Both the position numbers and the translations under genes were made by a program. DNA of 64,000 bases from Hypholoma sublateritium FD-334 SS-4 (Eukaryota > Basidiomycota > Agaricomycetes > Agaricales > Strophariaceae): assembly GCA_000827495.1 (NCBI GenBank), contig KN817553.1, positions 1-64,000 on the forward strand. Direction: 5' to 3'. A model generated the notes under the pieces. That model did no database searches, was not told the origin of the DNA, and saw nothing but the letters and a program-made list of their open reading frames with translations. Shown piece after piece: positions 46,046 to 57,830 of this stretch; position 1 is the first letter of the stretch; each line of letters opens with the position of its first letter.

Positions 46046-47367
46046 TCAAGCAGCACACAAGGAGTGCGAATCGACGTTTGAAAACGCTGGGATACGACCC
46101 TCGAGGACGATGTTAAAGGATCCGGAGCAGGAGACCACGAGTATATTATTCAGCAATTACCAGAAACCTCAAGATCAGGACAGGTGCACCTGAAAATGAA
46201 TGCACTTGAAAACGAAGCTTGTTCGGAGCCAGGTCAGGGTGGAAGTTGCGCGAGGAGTAGTAGAGGGCGCGCTAGCGCGAGGCCAGGATCGGCGCATGTG
46301 AGCTAGGTCTATAATGCGAGCACAATACAGGACAGATCTTAGTGTGGAAGATTTTGGCGCCCACCGTACTATGTATGTACTTCACAGATGCAATACCAGC
46401 GAGACAGTACCGAGCTGCAGTACAAAATCCATTATAAGCCTAGTCTTGCGCGATCTTGGCTTTCAATATGTAAACTTGTATGCACGACTCCCTTTTTTCT
46501 GCTGAAAATCCCACTCACACCACTCATCTGCAGCGATTGCGGGCGGCAGGGGAAATCACGCAATGCGACAGGCAGCTTTACCCGGGATACCTCCTTTTGC
46601 GCAAGGACTAAGCCTGAAACTTGGCTATACTCTGGCGGGTATGTTTTTATCATGTACATACAGCTATAAAGGCAGGCGATGCACCTTTTATCTCGGTGGG
46701 CGGCAGGATGAGCCCCGTCCCGAAGCGCACGCCGCTCTCCGCGGCGGCGGTGTCGCCCATCTTGTAGTCGGCGTGGTAGCAGCGGCGGTACACGGGAGAC
46801 AATGTCAGTAGGGAACGGACGTGAACGAGGGGCGCAAGCCCCTCAGCACAGGCGGAAAACGATAGTACCCCTGCCGCAGGTCAGCATCCGACAAGCAGAC
46901 CTATGATAATGCATCTACCATCCCCATCCTCGTACGGTCGCGGCCTCTGTTGTCGTGCGCCCTCAGGCTGTTCTGCTCACTGGCGGGTATACCAGCGTGG
47001 AACAGTACGCGAACGCTGCGCTCCCGCCAGCGCCGAGGCACCGTCGAAAGCGAAGTCTGTGCCAACGCCCTGTCTTCCAACGGCGCTGGCAGTGTCAGCC
47101 TCGTAGGCGCAGCAGGAGGTAATGGTTGGGCATCGCGCGCCTTTCAAGAGCGGCGGCGGGTGTTGCATGCCCGAGGGTATGTACGTCGCGCCTTGAGGGT
47201 CGCGGAGCATTCCTGCGGCGCGCGATGACCCGGTCCGTTGCTGCCGCCGTCGTTTATAAGAGCTCCCACTTGCATTTGTCTCTTTTCTTTACGCGTCCAA
47301 GACTCACGCGTACAATTGAGTACCCTGCTTCCATTAGATGTAACTAACAAACCCATTCTTATTTCAG
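46046..47367. other. Gene-poor, unresolved
   Basis: Open frames at 46563-46811 and 46950-47228 are GC-rich and unrecognised. On the minus strand about 46690-46870 one frame reads VYRRCYHADYKMGDTAAAES, protein-like but not assignable. An acceptor-like TTATTTCAG ends at 47367. Confidence 0.3.
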
Positions 47368-47868
47368 ATGTCTTCGATTTCGCTCCTTCGCTGCTACATC
47401 CACCTCGTCTCCATGCCGCTCGACGAACTGAAGGTTTTCATCGCAAACGGCGCGGCGCAGGAGGCGGAACGAATTGGGGTCGATAAATATCATTGTGTCC
47501 TCGCGTGAGTACTCTCTTTTTTCTCCATTACTTACTTTTCATACGTGTATAGCCATCCATCACTCCCAATGCACCCCAATTGGACGGTCCGTATCTTCGA
47601 TGCGCGAGGGAAGGGCCTGTATCTCGGCGGTCTTCATATCAACGCGAATGGTGACGGAGACTTCAGGTCTGTCGACGATGAACCGCATTCCAAGCATCGG
47701 GGGAAAACCATGAACCGCGCGTTCCATCGGAAGAGGCGCCTCATTTTGTGCTTCTATATGAATTTCGTATCGCTTATCCTCTATGCAGGTAGTTGTATAT
47801 TAGCAGTACAAGACTTGACCAGCCAATGTTCCCAATTCTGGCATGAAGCAGCCCAACATTCTTCATGA
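47368..47868 (+). CDS. Small two-exon gene, 150 aa, unknown
   Basis: Exons 47368-47504 and 47553-47868 (137 + 316 nt) join in phase across a 48-nt intron (GTGAGT...GTATAG). Protein: MSSISLLRCYIHLVSMPLDE ... RIGVDKYHCVLA|HPSLPMHPNWTVRIFDARG ... LYLGGLHINANGDGDF, with a hydrophobic C-terminal stretch (LILCFYMNFVSLILYAG). No family recognised. The ATG directly follows TTATTTCAG, a typical acceptor, so an upstream exon may exist and this may be an internal piece. The C-terminal part after GDF may read through what would be an intron in an ancestral gene. Confidence 0.4.
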
Positions 47869-48089
47869 TCCTACACAAATGTGAGCCAAACAGGAAAACG
47901 GGGGATGGGGAAATCTAACTTTGATTTTCAATCTATTTAGGGCTGCGCACGCATGCGCGACCAGGCACTAGAGGCGAATTTATCGACTATCGCGTGGTTT
48001 GTGCCTTCCTTCATCGTCACAAACTAGAACAAACCTGCTAACTTCCTTTCCCACTTCGTCGGTCACAAAATTATCTTGGCTGTATTTAG

Positions 48090-48310
48090 CCAGGCGTCGA
48101 CTCGCTCATCGTGTCGCCGCGCGCTACCGAAGTGAATGAGGCCACATCGCGTCGGTTACTCGCTCAGCGTGTCGTTCAAGCCGTTCAGCGCGTCGTTGCA
48201 TGCCGCTCAGCGCGTCGTGGCAAGTCGCTCTGCGCTGCGCTGAGCGAGTCACTCGGCGCGCGCTTATCGCGCACTCATCGTGTCGATGAGCAACGCGATG
48301 CCTGTTTCAC
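48090..48310. repeat. GC-rich tandem and palindromic repeat tract
   Basis: Variants of CGCTCAGCGYGTCGT recur about every 22 bp between 48160 and 48225 (GCTCAGCGTGTCGTTCAAGC, GTTCAGCGCGTCGTTGCATG, GCTCAGCGCGTCGTGGCAAG). They are followed by inverse forms (GCTGAGCGAGTC, ATCGTGTCGATGAG). It contrasts sharply with the AT-rich 48310-48640. It sits just 5' of the Helitron helicase relic. Confidence 0.55.
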
Positions 48311-48654
48311 AGGATATTTCTAAATATAAAATACATCATGTTTCTATTCATAACTTTCGAAAGAATATTCAAATTATTTCAGAAAGAAAACAGCCGAGAA
48401 ATATTCTAACTGTACTATTCATGAACATCTGAAAAAACAGTTTGAATGTTTTGAATACAAATAGTTTGACTATTCCAGAACTGCGCCAAAGAAAAACATC
48501 TTATTAAATATGTTGTATGTTTTCAACAAAAACAGTTATGAAAATGTTTATATGTTTATTGACTGTAATAATTAATAACATTTTAAAAATTTCTATCAAA
48601 AACAGCCACGAAACCTGTTTCGTAATCACTGTTTTGATTCGAAACAGTCATGGC

Positions 48655-49470
48655 CGCCAGCAGTGTGTGGAGCTACGGGCGTTGAACCGACCGTGTGCGC
48701 ACATTCTTGCAAGACATGATGGTGGTGCACCTGCTGCCAATGCCGCTGCTGATGAAGCAGGTGGCCTTGAGAACCATATTGTTCTCGCAATAGGTGCTAA
48801 AGTAATGATCACTCGGAACATCTGACAAGCCCAAGGTCTGACCAAACAATTTTGCATGATTCACATTTTCGAGTTGCTGAACAGAAATCTACTACTGAAA
48901 TGCTAGCCATTGCTAGGTCTCGTCAATGCAACCACCGGAATCGTTGAGGACATAATCTGGCCTGCTGATGCATCTCGATCTGACCTTCCTGTTCTTGTTT
49001 CTTGCACGACCTACAAGGGGCCTACCTTGTGGCATACTGACCTTCGCCCTGGATTTCCGGATGGCATCCCAATCATCCCAATCACTCCCCTGAAGACGTC
49101 CTTTGAAATCAATAGTCAAGCTATGTCTCGGACTCAGTTGCCTCTCCGACTCGCTTGGGCTGTCACTGTTCACAAGTCGCAAGGCTTGACACTGAAAAAA
49201 ATCAAGCTTGGCTTGATAAAACGAGAGTTTTCAACCGGCCTGACATTTGTTGCGCTTTCTCGGGTGAAGGGAATCGAAGATATCATGCTGGTAGACCAGG
49301 TCGACTATTCAAGAGTACGGGCTTTAGGTGGCAAACATATGCAATATCGTCTCGACGATTATGCCCGTAGATATCAGACGAATATCAGACAACTCAATCT
49401 GCTCGTGAGTCGTAGCCTTAACCTACATACAACCATACGACAGCCACTTTTTTCATGCGAGTTCGAATGA
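48655..49470 (+). pseudogene. Helitron/PIF1-like helicase, C-terminal relic
   Basis: The text ELRALNRPCAHILARHDGGA ... GGLENHIVLAIGAKVMITRN then QAQ|GLVNATTGIVEDIIW, LRLAWAVTVHKSQGLTL and FVALSRVKGIEDIML are the last blocks of PIF1-type SF1B helicases as found at the end of fungal Helitron proteins (TVHKSQG = motif V, ALSR = motif VI). A TGA stands in the 'RN-x-W' position (48823-48825), so the copy is broken. An 81-bp segment 48835-48915, bounded by GT...AG and by the repeated hexamer AGGTCT, interrupts the domain and can be read as an intron. The Rep domain and the N-terminal helicase motifs (Walker A/B) are absent. Confidence 0.72.
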
Positions 49471-50450
49471 GAACGGCCTGGTATACATATAGAAGTAGGT
49501 ATTAGTTGGGTATTAGAGAAAGTCGTAGTATTACTTCATAGACAATTAACAGAAGATTATCAAGTCAGCGGTAAAAATTTTGTCAAATACCTACAGAACA
49601 AATATGTACAACTACTACACCCCTAGGATGGCGTAGCGAGCCTTGCCCCCGCAGGTTGCGGATCCTTAATAATTGGTGGGACCGCTCAGCGCATGTATTC
49701 TGCTGATGCCATCTCTCTGTGCAGACGCCCACTCCACCGCAGATGTGAATTGTGATGCAGGTTAGCGCTGTAGTACCAACGACGGGCGCTCTCCGGCCTC
49801 GAGCCCACCTCATCGGTCACATCTCGCAGGCGCTGGCTTCTTCGTCGACGAAGACAATACCCGCGCCTAGGTGAACGCCAATATGCCTTGGCGCTCTGCG
49901 GAGATCTAGCGCGCGGTTGTTGTATATGCGAGAAATCAAATTGAAGGAGGTGAGCCCCAGACGCATCGCCGTCGTTGGATGTAGCTGACATGCTGCCCAC
50001 ATGCCGGAGATAGCTCTTACCGTTTTCCTTGACGGGCCTGGAGGGCTTATCGTGTATGATGACTGACGCTTTGATTATTGTGCTTTTGGCAGGACAAGCA
50101 ACCCCGGAAAACATGGGTGGGGCCCTTGCAGATCCTCCTCTCTGGCCTTGCCAAGTCCAAGTGCATGACACAAAGTTAGCTGTTGGTTTTAATCTGTAGC
50201 TCTATATGTCCTATTAAGTACAGCTCTCGATCGAATTGCTCCATAAATGAACAGATACTTGATTTTATCATGGCGGAGAATTGAGGTATAGTAACTCATG
50301 GACACAATTCATTGAAAGAAATTACAGAAACAAGACTGGTAAGCTAGCCATGCCATGCCATGGCTCACAAAGCAAGTATATACAAGCGGCTCAAATTTAC
50401 AAAAAAGAAAAGAAGTAAACCAGAAACCAAGTCTAAAAGAAGCAACATTC
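49471..50450. other. Flank of Helitron relic, no gene seen
   Basis: AT-rich to 49620, then GC-rich. A Helitron 3' end (short hairpin then CTRR) could lie here: candidates are ACCCCTAGG near 49618-49627 and the GC hairpin near 49648-49665, but I cannot fix it. The minus frame 49686-50171 is unrecognised. Confidence 0.35.
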
Positions 50451-53400
50451 TCAGTTCTCCAACTTGGTATCAACCTGGTTACCACTTTGCTGACCATGAT
50501 CGTCCCGCTGAGTACTCCGCTGGTGCAAAGCCGAATAATTTGGCATTAGTGGCGGACCAGTTCCAATCTGTGGCTGTTGGTATGGACCAGGCATTTGATA
50601 GAACTGCTGTGGGTAGCTTAAAGTAGGCCTCGCCGCATAATATTCTGAGGGGTGGGTGGGCGGCCCCGAATGGTAATAACCTGCTGTTGGACCAGGCCTC
50701 GGTGGATACACTGGGGGACCAAGCCGCGGCGGATACGTTGCAGCAGTAAGCACGCCATTAGGCGGTCTCGCCGGGATAGGTGGTGGTGGTAGTTGACCCA
50801 TGACGTGCGAAAAGAAATCCGGATGTGGACGGTAATCAGGGGCCTGGGGGTAAGAATGGGTGTATTCCCACTGCTGCGTGTAGGCGTTATATGGTAGATT
50901 TCGTCNCGACCCTNGATCGTATGTTAGCGCTGAGCCGTCCGGAGNCTGTGTTGTNCCATCTGAGTGCNGCCTGNGATCGTTTGTNTGANCTGGGTTGAGC
51001 GGGCTANATTCCCTGCTCNCTTGGCGATGGGATTGANTTTCTGAGGATTGCATGTCCGGCCCGTGCGGGACGGACGTCGAGGGACTGACGGAAACGCGTC
51101 TTTTTTCCAATTCCCCGTCGTCTTGGGGGGGATGCATCTCTGAAGTATTCGAGACTGGAGAGGGCTGGTGATAAGAGTCATCCGATTGCATGTTTTCTTG
51201 ATCGAGCTGAGGAATATGCGCATTTTCATGCCCCGAGTCCCCGACGCCAGGAGCTGCTGTGGCTTGCGATCCAGCCTGCTCGGACGAGTCGATGTTGGAG
51301 AAGGTGGAATNGGTCGNAGAAACAGTCTCTGNGCGCNGTTTTTTNAGCAGGGAATCTGANTNNTCCGCATCNGCGAGATTGGAANCTTTTCTTTTATTTG
51401 CATGCGTTGCAGTGGCACTTGAGTCTACTGTTGGAGGCAGCGTTGGTNCGATCGANCTATCCNGAGTGTATTCAACTTNCTNGTCGCTTACTAGTGGTAT
51501 ATGAGAAACATAATGTGAGCCAATTGAAGCACCAAATTGTGCGACAGCGTACCGTCAAATCGTACAGCTTTCGAGAGAGTTATCGGGGTTTTCCTTTGCA
51601 ACGGAGACGCTACAAAAGATATGAATTACCGAAAAATAAATTGCCAAGAATACAATCTTACTCGTGATGGGGGATCTGGGCTCGTTCGCGTTCGACGTCT
51701 TCTGGAAAGGTTTAGAATTACGTGCCGCTCCGGTTCGTCTTGTTTTTTTGGAAAGAATGGGGCTGCCGTCACCATGGCACAGACTTTCATCTTCACTGGA
51801 GGTCACGTCTTCGTCTTCTCCATTCGAATCCACACTCAGGGACCGTGTTCGAATGCTTTGTTTTCCCTTTCGGTTGGTGGGGACGTCTTCTGCTCCAACC
51901 GAGGTTTGGGTATCTTTCTTGGCCTGGCGCATCGGGCCCATGCGATCTTCGCCGCGACTAGCTTCCAGGAAGAGTCGCCGGCCCTGGGTGTGTTCCGACG
52001 TATCAGGAGGAGGAGCGCCGATCATGACTGGCTGGTTTTTTGGCACTAGAGCGTCATTGGGGGGTCAGGAAGCTAATTTAATCGCTGAAAAAGAGCCGTA
52101 CCTTCGCCAGTGAAAGTCTTAACCAGCTTCATTGGATATTCGGAATCCCTGAAAGCATTCACAAGCAACTTTTGCTCTTTGACGGTAAGGCAAGCGATGC
52201 CCTTTTTCTTATCGCATTTAGTCGGGAAGGGTACACCCTCGGGATAATTGTGTAGGACGAATCCAGACTTGGAGAAATTATTTGCGAGACTTTTCCAGGG
52301 AAACGATTTACCGTTAATGGTAAGCCCTACTTTTTCNGGGAAGGAGGGGGCNCCGTTACTCAAGATGAACGAATACCATGTACTGCAAGAAGACGCACCG
52401 GCCATAAACACAAATAATTTTTTGATCTCTGTTAATTTGTCGGCATGTTGTTCGACCTCNGAGTAATCTAAAGCATNGGGCTTCTTTTCAATTGCGGGCT
52501 CTGNCTTAGAATTAAATGTTGGTTTATTTTGTCGGGAGACATGATCACTGTATCGTTAGCAGCCACTTGTAAATCNGCANGTTCCTGAGAANAGAACAAN
52601 GCGNCAACTTACTAGACATGAGTCCGAAAGTGTCCAAGCACANTGCTNGAGCTGATATCCAGGCGGTCTGAGAAGAACTGGACGAAACAGCAGGNTTTAT
52701 AAACCGGAACCNAGTAANAGNAGGNAGTACCAACCTNTTTNGCCCGCTCACTCCCATAAACCATNGCNAGGNCCTGATCNTGATGTACCACGGCGCCNGN
52801 TGACATGACCANGGANTCAAATCCGAANGANTTGCTTCCATAGTCTATCTAGGGAGAGATTTGGTAAATAACGCAAAATTCATCANNGTGATACGACTCT
52901 TACAATCGCCTGCAGCNTTGATTCAAANTNTCCAAACTCTTTCNCTCTAGTACTCATNGGGCGAGGTTTTTCTATTTCATGNATNNNGNTCCAGATTTGT
53001 AGTTGCCTCTGATAACNTTNAGGGTANNNTTTTTTGAATTCGGNCCAAGCCGCCGCTANAGTNTCCGACGTGGCCTTTCCGTGGCCTAGTGGAGTGAACA
53101 GCGTGAGTGCGAACANTNNNTNTTATTTATGAAGANGCTTACTCNTTTTTCTCTCCTTCTTCGGTAGCCTTGCNAGTTCCTGTTCGGANTGCTNTCCAAA
53201 ATACTCTTGGTAAATATTCCAAGAGGACACCGTTCGNCCGTCTTTTACTCNCCACCTTTCTNTNACTTGGGGTACAGTTAACCCTGTGTTCACCGAAATC
53301 TTCTTGGCCACCTCGTCAAGTTCTCTCATCCCATCTTTGAGTAGTTCTTGGTGAACAGTTGAAAGGCGTCCAACTGACGGCGATTCATTATTCGGATGGG

Positions 53401-53949
53401 ATTCAGGAGTGAAGATGTCATTAATTGTGTCTTTGTCTGTCGCCGCCGAGGGTGTGTCGCGAGCTTCAGTTCTGCTGGATCTCGGCGTCTTTGGAGACGC
53501 TGCTGAAAATTTTAAATCATTGAGAGAGGTGCAGACCGGATTCTCGCAGACAAAATTACCATTTCCTCCAAGCTTATCCTGGCGGTGATCAGCATATTTA
53601 GTTCGTCAGTAAAGGAGACTCCAAAATTTAAACTGGTACTGACCCCAAGAAAGTGGGAGCTGTCGTCGGTAGAGGGAGCAGGCATGAATGGCTGATAGCC
53701 AGGAGCCGCCGGGTGCTGCTCCGACGATCCCCCCGACGACGGTCCAACTCTATCTCCTTTGTCCAAATTTTCTCCGCGCCGTTTAGTGGCAGTGGCGGCG
53801 AAACCACCATCTCCTCGAGATGAAGGCTTGATGAATGTTCTTAGTTTTGAGGGTGTTAATACGACTGACGGTTCGTCCCTTTTCTTCCTAGTTTTTCGCT
53901 GAGGAGATGCGCCAGACTCGGGCGGTATTTTCTCATTATGACCCTCCAT
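50451..53949 (-). CDS. Large basidiomycete-specific multi-exon protein, N-rich assembly
   Basis: Minus-strand frames form one gene. 53512-53949 (MEGHNEKIPPESGASPQRKT, disordered, SLNFGVSFTDELNMLI). About 53520-53125 has MRELDEVAKKISVNTGLTVP and VSSWNIYQEYFG. Then a poor N-rich middle. 52073-52411 gives FMAGASSCSTWYSFILS, FPWKSLANNFSKSGFVLHNY then PEGVPFPTKCDKKKGIA and CLTVKEQKLLVNAFRD. 51660-52046 is charged (NGEDEDVTSSEDESL). The Pro/Tyr-rich C-terminus is 50451-51191 (LPPPPIPARPPNG, YPPRPGPTAGYYHSG). I recall proteins with 'WNxYQxYF' and 'VLHNYPE' blocks repeated widely in Agaricomycete genomes; their role is unknown. Many single N bases prevent an exact model. Confidence 0.5.
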
Positions 53950-55640
53950 GTGCTATACAGCTCGTCAAGATAAGTACTATATTTGAGCAAATTGTTAGAG
54001 GATGCTAGCCACAAAAAACGACAAAACATACAGCGCAAGTTATAATCNGAGGCTGAAATGGTGTCTGGGTGTCTAGAGAGTCGAAAGTTGACAAGGTGAG
54101 TTCCCAAAGCCTTCCGCAGTCATCCAAGCTTTCGCGCGGGAGATGTTAAGGTTTTAGATTATCGCTGCCGCACGAACAATATAAACCAGCTGAGAGGCAG
54201 GAAATCGAGCTAAGTGTACGTCATCCAGCCGGCTGTTTGTCCTACACACGCAAGTCGGCGCATATATCAACTGGACTAAGCGGAGGAGGGGTGGTGTGCC
54301 ATGTCAGAACAAATATTGACCCGTTATTCCTTAATCTTGGCTAGGCCATGTCGATGAATCTACTAGGGGACCGGTCGACCAACCGTCAACTTCCAAGTGA
54401 GCCGAAAACAGTGCGTCCGACGAAGCTTCAGTTAAGACCAAAGTTAATACCGGGACTCGGTATAGAAATATTGAGATAGTGTTTGGGTAGCACTACTAAC
54501 GATCGCCCATCGGTGGCTACAGATGACCGGCGCGACGCCAACTTCCGAGTCGTCGATGGCGGCGCATATGCGCCGGAAGATCTATCGGATCAGCTATTGT
54601 AATCCAATCTGGCAGTCACTGCGATAGATGTTTCACCTCAGTATTCAGAAGAGTATCCGAAGCTGTTCCACGGACGCAGGAAAATCATCGAATAGATACG
54701 GCGTAAATCCGTGGATCGAAGTTGGCAGCAGTCGAGGTCTCTTCGCTGGTAAACTTGCTCCTGGAGACAACAATCAGGTTTTCGAATGCGGTCATGATTT
54801 GAGTGTAGGGCGGATGGGAATGAACGACGACGTAGAGGTCTGCACGAATGAGCCGCGTTCGGAGGACCGCGACGCGTTACGCTAACTGAGGCCCGCACTA
54901 CGCTCGCTCGCGCCGTGCGGCGGCCTCTACTCGGCCTGTGCGTGCCACGTGTATGGGTCGTCCGCCCAGTGATATGTCGATTGGTACCAGTCACATCCCC
55001 CTCTTCTTCACAACGCCCGATAATCGAGTTGGGGACTCCGCAGACTCGCTCACAGCAAGTTAGCACAGGATTCAAAATGAGTTTCAACGGTTTCTATGTT
55101 TGAATGCCGAACGATCCTGCGTGGGAAGTCCTGCTTTCGGTTGTTTCGACTGCGGCACCCACGTTCAGCGTTCAACGCTCACCCACAGGATACATCTCTT
55201 CTCCTCACCATGACCCACCACATACCAGCGCCGGACCCGCGCCTACAGCTTGTTGGCCAGACTTAGAGTCTTACCAGAGGCACTGCGGTAATCCCATACA
55301 GCCAACAAATCCCATAGCGCGGGGCAGCATATGTGAATCGACTCTGGCACCCTCGCAAACGAAGCATTCATATCAATCGATGTGGGACTGCTGGTTTGCG
55401 AGGCGCTGATTGATTTGCAAGCTTTGGAACATGGAGTCGAGCACCGCCGTGGTGCATGNGCCGGGTAATGTTTCCCCAAGCTACTTATGACGTTGCATCT
55501 CATTGATCATATTTATCATCTTGTAGGCCGAAAATATGCATGACGAATGGAACTGAAGTGGCTGCAATGCATATCCTGGCTGTATGGGAGTACTGGCGCA
55601 AACGACGCCTTACCTTTCCNATCCACCGTTCGCTCATATC
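53950..55640. other. Intergenic, no convincing gene
   Basis: No supportable gene; frames at 54628-55087 and 55104-55409 on either strand have no recognisable content. Confidence 0.4.
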
Positions 55641-55644
55641 GTCG

Positions 55645-57830
55645 AAAATAGGTCGACTGGCGGTCGCGAGTGTATCTTGGGTACTGTCGACTCACACTCG
55701 GACATGTCCAAGACCAAGTGCGCATTCAATTCGCAAAGTGCATCCGCGCTGGCGGGAAGCACAACGGCGCGTTGTCTGCCTATGTCTCCAGTCCGCGCTG
55801 ACCTTTTTCGTGCGCAGACCTAGAGAACGTCGGCGGCGACTCGTACCACCACACCTTCGAGATGCTCGACAACTGGTCCTTTGGCGACTACTTCAAGGCC
55901 CGTCGCCGCCGCCCTTCATCTTTTTCCCGCGCCCTATTGATTTGTTTATCNTAGAAAGAGGCTATCGCCTAGTCATGGGACCTCCTCACTCGCGTCTTCA
56001 AGCTCTCGCCTGATCGTGTTTATGTCGCCTACTTTCAGGGCTCGAGCTGGATCTAGATGCGAAGCAGTTCTGGATCGATATTGGCGTCCTGGAGGACCGT
56101 CTTATCCCCGGTAATACTAAGGACAATTTTGGGGTGCATTTGCTATTTTCTTACCAGATGGTATGCTCATCGTCTACAGAGATGGGTGCAACCGGTCCAT
56201 GCGGCCCATGCAGGTCCATTCCTTCCTTCCGCGTCTATATACACACTTATTTCGTGCAGTGAGTTCCACTACGGCCGCATCGGCTGACGGAACGCCGGGA
56301 GCCTCCTCAACCCGGACGCCCTCAAGATATGGAACAACGTCTTCATCCAATTCGGCCGCGAGGACGACGGATTGCTCTGCTCCCTCCCGTCGAAGCACGT
56401 CGTCACCGGCCTCGGCTTCGCGCACCTCATCTCCGTCATCCAGGACTGCCTCTCCAACCACGATACGCACGTCTTCCTCCCCATCCTCGACGAGGTCCAG
56501 GCGCTCACCGGCGTCCGCCGATATGAAGGTCGCTTTAGCACGGAGGACGTGGACGTCATCGACACTGCGTACCGCGTCGTCGCTGACCATGTGCACATGC
56601 TCGCCTTTGCGCTGAGCGAAGGCGGAGCGTCGACCGACGTCGGCCGCGGCTACGTGCTGCGCAGCACCCTCNGCCGCGGCGCGCTACACGCGCAAGCAGT
56701 TCGGTGTGAGCATCGGCTTGTTCTTCTTGTCACTCATGCCCGTCGTCGTCGGGACGATGGGCGGCGCGTTCCTCAAGATCACGAAGCGCGTCTACGATAT
56801 CAAGGAGGTCGACGACGACGACGAGAACTTCTCGCGCACGTTCGACCGCGGCGAGAAGCTCTTCGACCATTTCACAGGCAAGGCGCGAGCGAGCTTCATG
56901 GGAAGGACGTGTGGTGGTTGTCTGATACGTTAGGGTTCCCGGTGGATCTGACACGGGTTATTGCAGGGGAGCTTGGGCTGACGAATGATGACGAGGAGTT
57001 CGAGGCGGTGCAGGCGCACTCGAAGGAGGTGAGTAAGTCGGATGTGAAGAAGGGCGTCGCGAATGTTGTGAAGCTTGATGTGCATGGTCTTGCTCGGCGA
57101 AATACAACCTGGGAAATGTCGACTGCCGCCGCTTTCATGGCCATCTTCTACTACCAGACGTTCGTCGCGTCGACGAGCGCGATCCCCGATGATGCCGACT
57201 TCGGTATCCTACTCGACCGCACGAGCTTCTACGCCGAGTCGGGCGGGCAGGAGTACGACATGGGCAACATCGTCGTCAACGGTGTCGCAGACTTTGAGGA
57301 GCCGAACGTGCAGGTGTACGATGGGTGCGTGCTGCACACGAGGAGCCTCAAGTACGGCGCGCATGTGCGGGGCGACGCTGTTGTGGCATCGTACGGCGAG
57401 CTGCGCCGCTGACCGCCGCGCAACAACCAGACGGCGACGCACATCCTGAACTACTGCTTGCGCGAGATATCGGTGACCACACCGACCAGAAGGGCTCGCT
57501 CGTCGCGCCGTCGAAGCTGCGCTTCGACTATTAGCACAAAGTAGGCGTCACCGTGGCCGAGCTTGCGCTTATTGAGTAGCATAGCATCGATCAAGAAGAA
57601 CGTTGGCGTGTTTAGCAAGAATNTGAGCCTTGAGACTGCGCAGTGCATCCCCGGGCTGCGCGCAGTGTTCGGCGAGTCGTACCCGGACACACGTCAGGCT
57701 CGAGTACGACGCCGGCGAGATTGTGCAAGACGTCGAGAACCCCAAGTGTCCCCAGACGAGCGTCGAGTTTGTTGCTTGCGCGTACGCGACCTCGGGCCGC
57801 ACGCACACCAGATCCAAGCTCTGCATTTCA
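55645..57830 (+). pseudogene. Alanyl-tRNA synthetase copy, heavily mutated
   Basis: AlaRS charges tRNA-Ala. Fragments follow the enzyme's order in shifting frames: [52 protein letters not shown]-stop-[138 protein letters not shown] in the editing-domain start; ATHILNY; IPGLRAVFGESYPD; TSVEFVACAY where GGTHV is expected. At least six frame changes and several stops. An intron-like gap between GDYF(K) and KEAIA keeps an acceptor (TNTAG), so the copy is genomic, not a processed retrocopy. The C-Ala end is absent. Confidence 0.88.

Noticed and set aside
48090..48310. Possible CRISPR-like array because of ~22-bp spaced repeats
   Set aside because: Units are directly adjacent variants without unique spacers, and the genome is eukaryotic.
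49480..49690. Exact Helitron 3' terminus (hairpin plus CTRR)
   Set aside because: Several CTAG/CTRR words exist but no single convincing hairpin-terminus pair; cannot be fixed without other copies.
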